A stretch of DNA of 10,850 nucleotides. Origin: Thermofilaceae archaeon (GTDB lineage: Archaea > Thermoproteota > Thermoprotei > Thermofilales > Thermofilaceae). Below are positions 5,653 to 10,850 of this stretch, piece by piece (the first letter of the stretch is position 1; every line of letters begins with the position of its first letter). The translations under genes were made by a program, and so were the position numbers. Below the pieces are notes generated by a model. The model had not been told where the DNA came from and did no database searches. It was given only the letters and a program-made list of their open reading frames with translations. The DNA lies in assembly GCA_027017025.1 (NCBI GenBank), contig JALURH010000150.1, forward strand, positions 1-10,850. Reading direction: 5' to 3'.

Positions 5653-8600
5653 ATGGTTAAAAAGAGAAAGGTATCAGCGCGGATATCGGCAATATCCTTA
5701 GCTATTATACTGCTATCTATTGCAACTATAAATTGGCCATACAAAGTTTACTCAGATACAGGGATACAGAAGGTGAAGAGTCTATCGCTGAGAAGCAAAC
5801 TAGCTGGTACAGTCTGGATAACTGTGCCAACATCACCCTACCAAAATAAGAATTACCAACCGAGTTACTGGATACCTATACTCGAGGAAATAGATGTTGA
5901 TGGAGTACTAGTCGATAGAGGAGGAGAATGGTTTTGGTGGGAAAACATAGCTAGCTCCCGTGAGATATTTAAGCAGTATAGAGACGCTGGTTTCCTAGTA
6001 CTAGCTCACTGGGATCACCACGCAGGTTATGGGCCAGAAAATAACCCATGGGTTAAAGCCTACACCGATAGATACCCAAGTAAGCAGATGGTTAAGATAG
6101 TTAGAGTTTTTATAGATACCTCGGCACCCCCTAAACCATATAGATACTTTAGCAATGGTACACTAGTAGTTAAGGTAGGTAGGTTTGAAGACGAACACTC
6201 AGTCTATGAGTACTATAGTCCAGAAGAGTTTACGTGGCTATACAACGATACCTGGATGGCTCTAAAAGGCCTAGAAACCGATCCACCACATTTTGAGAGC
6301 AACTCTACATATAGGTTAGTCTACGGTACACACTACGACTTAATAGTGAATTCTACTGGAGAGTACCTGAGGATATATAGGACTAAGCTAGCCAACAATA
6401 TTGTCTACAACCTATATATCCTAGAGTTCCGCGACGGCTTTGCTAGCCTATTCTTCAACGACTCTAGAGACGTGTGGCTTTACTCCTGGGAGCTTTTCCT
6501 CAAGAACTTTAGTGACGTTATCGACGGCGTATGGCAGAATAATGGTGGTATGCATGAGTTAGGTGCTCACCCAGAGTTTATAAGGTATATTGAGAGGAAA
6601 TACGGTATAGACTTCAATTTCGATAACTGGTGTCACCTATGGTGGCTACCTGTATGGAACACTACAAGTAGATCACAGTATCTCCTAGATCATGAGAGAT
6701 ACCTTCTCTTCAAGAAATACGCTAAAGAGAAAGCGGAGCTAACACATAAGTATGGTTTATTCTGGGGGGTCTCCTCAAGCGACTTGAAGAATGGAGTACG
6801 CTACATGGTTGAGTACATCGATTTTATAGAGGTTAATGAAATTCCGGGCGAAGCAGGCAATGTACATATGTTTGGGGATAGCTGGGCAGATACCAGCTGG
6901 TCCCCGGGGAACGCATCCCTAGGCACTATGACTACAAGCCTCGTGGAGTCTAGTTATACTGTTGACGATATACTAGCCTATAAGAGGTCTGCTCTATACG
7001 GGATAAGATTTAACCCAGATGGAGCAATGATGCTCTGGTGGACTGGAACAGCAGGCTTCAATCTAAAAGCTGAGTGGGTTCCAGCACTAAGGGAGGTAAG
7101 TGATTACTGGCATAGCCTCTTCGGAAAAATTAGGGGTATAATTAACATGGATGTAGAAAGATATATTATCACGGGGATCTATAGAGTATCCTACATCAAT
7201 AGATGGGCTAAGGGGCAGTGGGTAAACTACGGCCAAGTCTATACCTATCCGCTAGATTTACACTATCTGACATATGTTGGTGTACCCCGTGACGGACTAG
7301 GGATCCTATTAGACCAGACATATAATGGGGTTCCAGGACCTTCCACACCCTACATAAATTTAGATGCTTCACCATTCTTCGAAAAACTCAGAGACTACGT
7401 ATCGAGTGGGGGTAGAGTAGCTATATCCCACTCCTTCTATAAACACATCAAGGCTGGTAAAGCCGCAGGATACAATAGGATAGATGCTATAGTGAGGGAA
7501 CTAGTAAATGCAAACGAGGATGTTGAGCCCAGGGGGTGGGGGGAGTGGCCCGTTACAAAGTCGAAGCATTACCTCGTGGAACACCTAACTGATGGAGATA
7601 GTTTCGCCTATGAAGGTAGGTGGGCTCTCTCATGGCAGTATGGTGTTAAAGGTAATAATTATATTCTTGTTCAAAACGCAGTAAGTGTTGGGAGAAACAT
7701 AAGTCTACTCCATGAACATACCTATGGTAAAGGGCTTTCTATAGCAGTCGGCTGGTATGCTGAACCATTTATGAGCCCAGCAACTTCCCCCGAAGCCTAC
7801 GAGGAATACTCCACAAGATTTGTATTATACCTCTCAAATAAGATGAATGCACCTAGGGTTCACAATGTTGGCCGAACCTATGTCTGGAGAAAAAATAACG
7901 TATACTATGCCATGCTTATAGACGCGTGGCCCACTGGCACACCTAGGGAGGCCTCTGTAGTAGTCTACAATATGCCTGAGGCCGTAATTATTGACTGCGA
8001 CACTTGGAGTATGATACCTAATGGAAGTAAGGTACAGATATCTGCAGAAAACTATAGGGTTATAGCTATAGTTTCCGGTGGACAGCCCTCTGTCCTCTTC
8101 CGTAATTCTACGGCATTATCATATACTTTCCAGGAGGTTGAGGAAAAAATGAGCCTCTATCTAGAGCCCAACGATGGAACAAACTTTATAGCGGTTTACT
8201 GGCCTTATCCCTCTGCGAGATGGTATAGAGGCGATAACAACGAAGTTCTACAGAGATTCTACGATATGCAGAGCTTCGAGCAAAATAGTAATGGCGTATA
8301 CTATGTTAATAGTTCAGGTGTCTGGTTAATCAAGGTTAGAGCCAATCAATCCCTATCGATAGTTGGTCAAGCACCATCATCTGAAACAAGATATCTTTTG
8401 AGAGTATCTAGCAGCCCTATAAGCACGTTAGTAAACTATAGTGGAACATTTAGTGGCTCCTCCTATACCCCATTTAATCTCTCCAGCAACCTACCTTTCT
8501 ACGTTAAACTCGTTGCTCAACAGAATATAGTCATAGGCTGGTATGCCTATAGGCTAGTTGGATGGAGACTTGACGGCATACTCCTCAATATAACTAGCCT

Positions 8601-9030
8601 TGAGGTAAGTATTGATGACGCTAGAAGTGAGAGACTAGCCGAAGCATTATATAGTTTCTTCCAAGTATCGTATCCTATAAGTATACTTGAAGTAGAAACT
8701 TTAGACGAAAATGGAGACCCAAAGAACGTGTTCAGACCTCTAGAACTCATACTCGTTAAGATCAGGATAAGTTATTCAGAGGGGGATACTTCTCTCAACT
8801 ACCTCGGTATATGTAAAGTGACGGATCCCGAGGGCTACTTAGTTGGGTATGGAATTTTGTCAACTAGTATTGAGCCAAGTAGCGAACAAACATTCTATGT
8901 GGGGGTTGTACCTATGTCTAAGAAAGCTGGGACCTATGCTATTACCGTCTATATATGGTCTGATTGGCCATCGAGAGGCGGAATCCCCCTAGCTTTATCC
9001 AAAGAAATTAGTTTCCAGGTGAAGCCGTAA
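5653..9030 (+). CDS. Large secreted glycoside hydrolase-like protein (GH42-like outline)
   Basis: 1125 aa from this start. A basic N-terminus (MVKKRK) and hydrophobic residues 11-28 form a signal peptide. Residues about 50-500 look like a TIM-barrel glycosidase: GGEWFWWEN (90-97), AHWDHHAGYG (118-127), DGVWQNNGGMHE (291-302) followed by HPEFIRYIERKYG, DFIEVNEIPGE (390-400), and MMLWWTGTAGF. Order and spacing recall GH42 beta-galactosidases (NE..S..C..F..WLRERYG; then a W-rich strand). Residues about 500-728 resemble the GH42 trimerisation/GATase-like domain (ILLDQTYNGVPGP, FFEKLRDYVSSGGRVAISH). The rest (about 730-1125) is beta-rich, ending in an Ig-like domain; no C-terminal membrane anchor is seen. 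Sixteen N-X-S/T sequons suggest heavy N-glycosylation. The expected Asn-Glu acid/base pair reads Asn-Asn-Gly here, so activity is uncertain. It overlaps the next gene by one base. An alternative in-frame start at 5527 would add 42 residues. Secretion is confident; the GH42 relation is by eye. Confidence 0.72.
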   Translation: MVKKRKVSARISAISLAIILLSIATINWPYKVYSDTGIQKVKSLSLRSKLAGTVWITVPTSPYQNKNYQPSYWIPILEEIDVDGVLVDRGGEWFWWENIASSREIFKQYRDAGFLVLAHWDHHAGYGPENNPWVKAYTDRYPSKQMVKIVRVFIDTSAPPKPYRYFSNGTLVVKVGRFEDEHSVYEYYSPEEFTWLYNDTWMALKGLETDPPHFESNSTYRLVYGTHYDLIVNSTGEYLRIYRTKLANNIVYNLYILEFRDGFASLFFNDSRDVWLYSWELFLKNFSDVIDGVWQNNGGMHELGAHPEFIRYIERKYGIDFNFDNWCHLWWLPVWNTTSRSQYLLDHERYLLFKKYAKEKAELTHKYGLFWGVSSSDLKNGVRYMVEYIDFIEVNEIPGEAGNVHMFGDSWADTSWSPGNASLGTMTTSLVESSYTVDDILAYKRSALYGIRFNPDGAMMLWWTGTAGFNLKAEWVPALREVSDYWHSLFGKIRGIINMDVERYIITGIYRVSYINRWAKGQWVNYGQVYTYPLDLHYLTYVGVPRDGLGILLDQTYNGVPGPSTPYINLDASPFFEKLRDYVSSGGRVAISHSFYKHIKAGKAAGYNRIDAIVRELVNANEDVEPRGWGEWPVTKSKHYLVEHLTDGDSFAYEGRWALSWQYGVKGNNYILVQNAVSVGRNISLLHEHTYGKGLSIAVGWYAEPFMSPATSPEAYEEYSTRFVLYLSNKMNAPRVHNVGRTYVWRKNNVYYAMLIDAWPTGTPREASVVVYNMPEAVIIDCDTWSMIPNGSKVQISAENYRVIAIVSGGQPSVLFRNSTALSYTFQEVEEKMSLYLEPNDGTNFIAVYWPYPSARWYRGDNNEVLQRFYDMQSFEQNSNGVYYVNSSGVWLIKVRANQSLSIVGQAPSSETRYLLRVSSSPISTLVNYSGTFSGSSYTPFNLSSNLPFYVKLVAQQNIVIGWYAYRLVGWRLDGILLNITSLEVSIDDARSERLAEALYSFFQVSYPISILEVETLDENGDPKNVFRPLELILVKIRISYSEGDTSLNYLGICKVTDPEGYLVGYGILSTSIEPSSEQTFYVGVVPMSKKAGTYAITVYIWSDWPSRGGIPLALSKEISFQVKP
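9017..9022 (+). promoter_or_regulatory. Shine-Dalgarno AGGTGA for the overlapping downstream gene
   Basis: AGGTGA, a good match to the archaeal 16S tail complement, ends 7 bases before the ATG at 9030 and lies inside the last codons of the preceding gene. With the TAATG stop/start overlap it indicates one transcript and probable translational coupling. Confidence 0.75.
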
Positions 9031-10850
9031 TGACTAAAGAAATTTCTGCAACAGTATTACTACTTCTATTTAGCCTAGCTGTAGCTGGAGTACTCGCTGC
9101 ATCCATAACGGTAAATACAAATAAAGATGTGTATAGCAGGGGGGAGACTGTAGTAGTTTCCGGTAAAGTTCCGGGAGCTTCTAGTCCAGTAGTGTATGCG
9201 TGGGAGGCTAGAGACTCCTCAAACAGGAGGATAGATTTCGGGGATGGCCAGACAGATAGCTCAGGGAATTTCCAGTTCTCATTTAAGATTCCTTCAACCG
9301 CTAGTTTAGGTGCGGCAAAAATATATGTTTCATCTATAGGCCTAAGTGGCTCAAAAACCTTCTACATAAAGGAGAAAAGCTCGCTGTCAATAAACGTTAA
9401 GCCCACTACAGTAACTAAAGGGGGGTCGGTTACAATCTCGGGCTCACTTTCACCAGCCCTAAATGGGGTGGGAATCAAGATATACTATAAGGTGGGTGGA
9501 AGCTGGAACCTACTCGCCACTGTGACTACAGCTAATGGGGGAAAGTATTCCTATAGATGGTCGTCTATAACGAACACTGGGACATACCGCGTTAAAGCTA
9601 GTTGGCAGGGAAACGATAAGTATAGAGGATCTACAAGCAGAGAAGTCACATTTAAGGTTACATTACCCCCCGGTAAAATCACTATAGCTGTAGATAAGAA
9701 AAACATTGTTGTAGGTGGGAATGTTACTATAACTGGGAGACTCAGCCCAGAGATAGATACTAGCGTAGAAATAACTTATCTACCGCCTTCGGGAGACAAA
9801 ATAGTGAGAACAGTATCTGTGAAGAAGGGTTCTTTCAGAGACGTTTTTAAGCCACCTAAAGCGGGTATATGGAAGATATGGGCTAGTTGGCAGGGAAATA
9901 CTGATTACAGTAGTTGTAAAAGCGATGTACTGAAGCTCTTCGTCTCCAAGTATAGTGTAGAAATTAGGGTGAATCTCTCAAGCCAAGTAGTTCACGTGGG
10001 GGAGGAGATAGTAGTTAACGGGAGCCTCAAGCCAGCTGTAAGAAACATTGAAGTATTCTTAGTATATATAGCGCCTAATGGATCATCCACACAATATACG
10101 CTATCTACTAGCGACCTAGGTACCTTTACCCACACCTTTACTCCATTCACCGACGGTGAATGGAGGCTAATAGTTAGCTGGAGGGGAAGCGATGTTTATG
10201 CTGGAGCCAACGTTACGCTATCATTTATAGCCGAGAGATACCCAAGTACACTTAACCTAACGGTATCAGAAAATATAGTGGCGCAGAAACAGGAAGTAGT
10301 TCTCGAAGGATACCTCGACCCAGGTATCGAGAATGCCTCTATACTCCTTAGTGCACAGCTAGGTAATGGATCAATAATAGATATAGGGGTAGCTTTAACA
10401 GATACAAGAGGGTACTACAGGTATGTCTGGAGACCAGAGATAGGGAACTATACTATTAGGGCTATGTGGGGTGGAGATAGGTTCCATAAAGGTTCTTCAT
10501 CAAATAGAGTTAAGTTAACTGTGGTAGAGAAACTTAGTAGAACAAATCTTAGGTTCCTCGCTGGAAACAATATATATTCACTAGTAAATATTACAGCTTT
10601 AAACGTAGATATAGATAACTTAGACATAAATTACTCGAGAAGATTCCTACTGTTGAATCTCTCAGAGGGTAGTCACGGTACCATCCTAATAGATATACCT
10701 AAGTCCCTCTTTGAGGCAATGAACTCGTCTCCTAGCCAAATAGTCCTCGCATCAGCCTCTAACGCCTTTAACTACTCCCTCGAAAATAGTAGCGATAAGG
10801 CTGTAACTATTAAGCTATATAGCAGGGGTGGGGAGGAAATCGCCGTATTC
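9030..10850 (+). CDS. Secreted protein of tandem Ig-like repeats (3' end outside window)
   Basis: The frame is open from this ATG to the window end, 607 codons with no stop; the C-terminus is missing. Residues 1-24 form a signal peptide (MTKE, then a Leu/Ala/Val core ending near LAA). A first beta domain with MG2/Ig-like wording (NKDVYSRGETVVVSGKV, later SGNFQFSFKIP) spans about 25-115. Four related repeats follow at about 118-211, 216-306, 308-403 and 406-500. Each opens with a strand, then (T/V)xxGxxVxxxGxLxP, and closes with a Trp motif: ASWQGNDKY, ASWQGNTDY, VSWRGSDVY, AMWGGDRFH. The four Trp are at 192, 287, 384 and 480, a period of 95-97 residues. Residues 505-607 are a different, sequon-rich region. 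All 15 N-X-S/T sequons are at residue 231 or later. It is probably a cell-surface stalk or adhesin-like partner of the upstream secreted protein; an anchor may lie beyond the window. No enzymatic motif is seen. Confidence 0.8.
   Translation, partial: MTKEISATVLLLLFSLAVAGVLAASITVNTNKDVYSRGETVVVSGKVPGASSPVVYAWEARDSSNRRIDFGDGQTDSSGNFQFSFKIPSTASLGAAKIYVSSIGLSGSKTFYIKEKSSLSINVKPTTVTKGGSVTISGSLSPALNGVGIKIYYKVGGSWNLLATVTTANGGKYSYRWSSITNTGTYRVKASWQGNDKYRGSTSREVTFKVTLPPGKITIAVDKKNIVVGGNVTITGRLSPEIDTSVEITYLPPSGDKIVRTVSVKKGSFRDVFKPPKAGIWKIWASWQGNTDYSSCKSDVLKLFVSKYSVEIRVNLSSQVVHVGEEIVVNGSLKPAVRNIEVFLVYIAPNGSSTQYTLSTSDLGTFTHTFTPFTDGEWRLIVSWRGSDVYAGANVTLSFIAERYPSTLNLTVSENIVAQKQEVVLEGYLDPGIENASILLSAQLGNGSIIDIGVALTDTRGYYRYVWRPEIGNYTIRAMWGGDRFHKGSSSNRVKLTVVEKLSRTNLRFLAGNNIYSLVNITALNVDIDNLDINYSRRFLLLNLSEGSHGTILIDIPKSLFEAMNSSPSQIVLASASNAFNYSLENSSDKAVTIKLYSRGGEEIAVF
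9381..10529 (+). repeat. Four tandem Ig-like domain repeats, period about 96 codons
   Basis: The repeats are clear in the protein and mostly blurred in DNA, except that 9597-9613 and 9882-9898 share an identical 17-base stretch (GCTAGTTGGCAGGGAAA) exactly 285 bases (95 codons) apart. The first two repeats are most alike at the Trp motif, and the third and fourth have drifted more. Confidence 0.75.

Noticed and set aside
5517..5744. 75-codon frame on the minus strand
   Set aside because: It covers the promoter and signal peptide of the secreted protein; the apparent hydrophobic stretches come from antisense reading, and no promoter points this way.
8547..8750. 67-codon frame on the minus strand
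   Set aside because: It is antisense inside the large secreted protein gene and has Ser/Leu-rich shadow composition.

Overview
The window looks like a piece of a hyperthermophilic or thermophilic crenarchaeal (Thermoproteota) chromosome, perhaps of the Desulfurococcales type. The signs are an AT-rich genome, Arg encoded mostly by AGG/AGA, Ile very often by ATA, frequent CTAG, and the transcription layout. Genes behind a promoter begin about 26-29 bases downstream of an archaeal TATA box, as leaderless mRNAs do. A gene inside an operon carries a good AGGTGA Shine-Dalgarno instead. The genus cannot be fixed from the sequence alone.

Layout. 1-3576 is a nucleotide-sugar and glycan-modification block: a polysaccharide pyruvyl transferase-like protein (start reassigned to 112), a QueC-like PP-loop ATPase with a four-Cys zinc site (1324-2640), and an SDR epimerase/dehydratase on the opposite strand (3576-2632), whose 3' end overlaps the PP-loop gene by 9 bases. 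3577-3832 is a divergent promoter region with a direct repeat upstream of the next gene. 3833-5359 encodes a polytopic membrane protein resembling GT-C glycosyltransferases. 5360-5652 is intergenic or leader sequence with T-tract terminators and a promoter. 5653-9030 encodes a large secreted protein with a GH42-like (beta-galactosidase-like) outline, and 9030-10850+ encodes a secreted protein made of tandem Ig-like repeats that runs off the window. The last two genes overlap by one base (TAATG) and are almost certainly one operon.

How they may work together (inference): the first three enzymes would make or decorate an activated sugar, the GT-C-like protein would transfer sugar at the outer face of the membrane, and the two exported proteins, both rich in N-X-S/T sequons, would sit outside the cell in or near the S-layer, one acting on or binding carbohydrate and the other as a structural stalk or partner. 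The least understood parts are the QueC-like enzyme, a member of an uncharacterised family repeatedly seen beside polysaccharide genes, and the GH42-like protein, whose expected catalytic Asn-Glu pair is not obvious. No tRNA, rRNA, CRISPR array or insertion sequence was seen.
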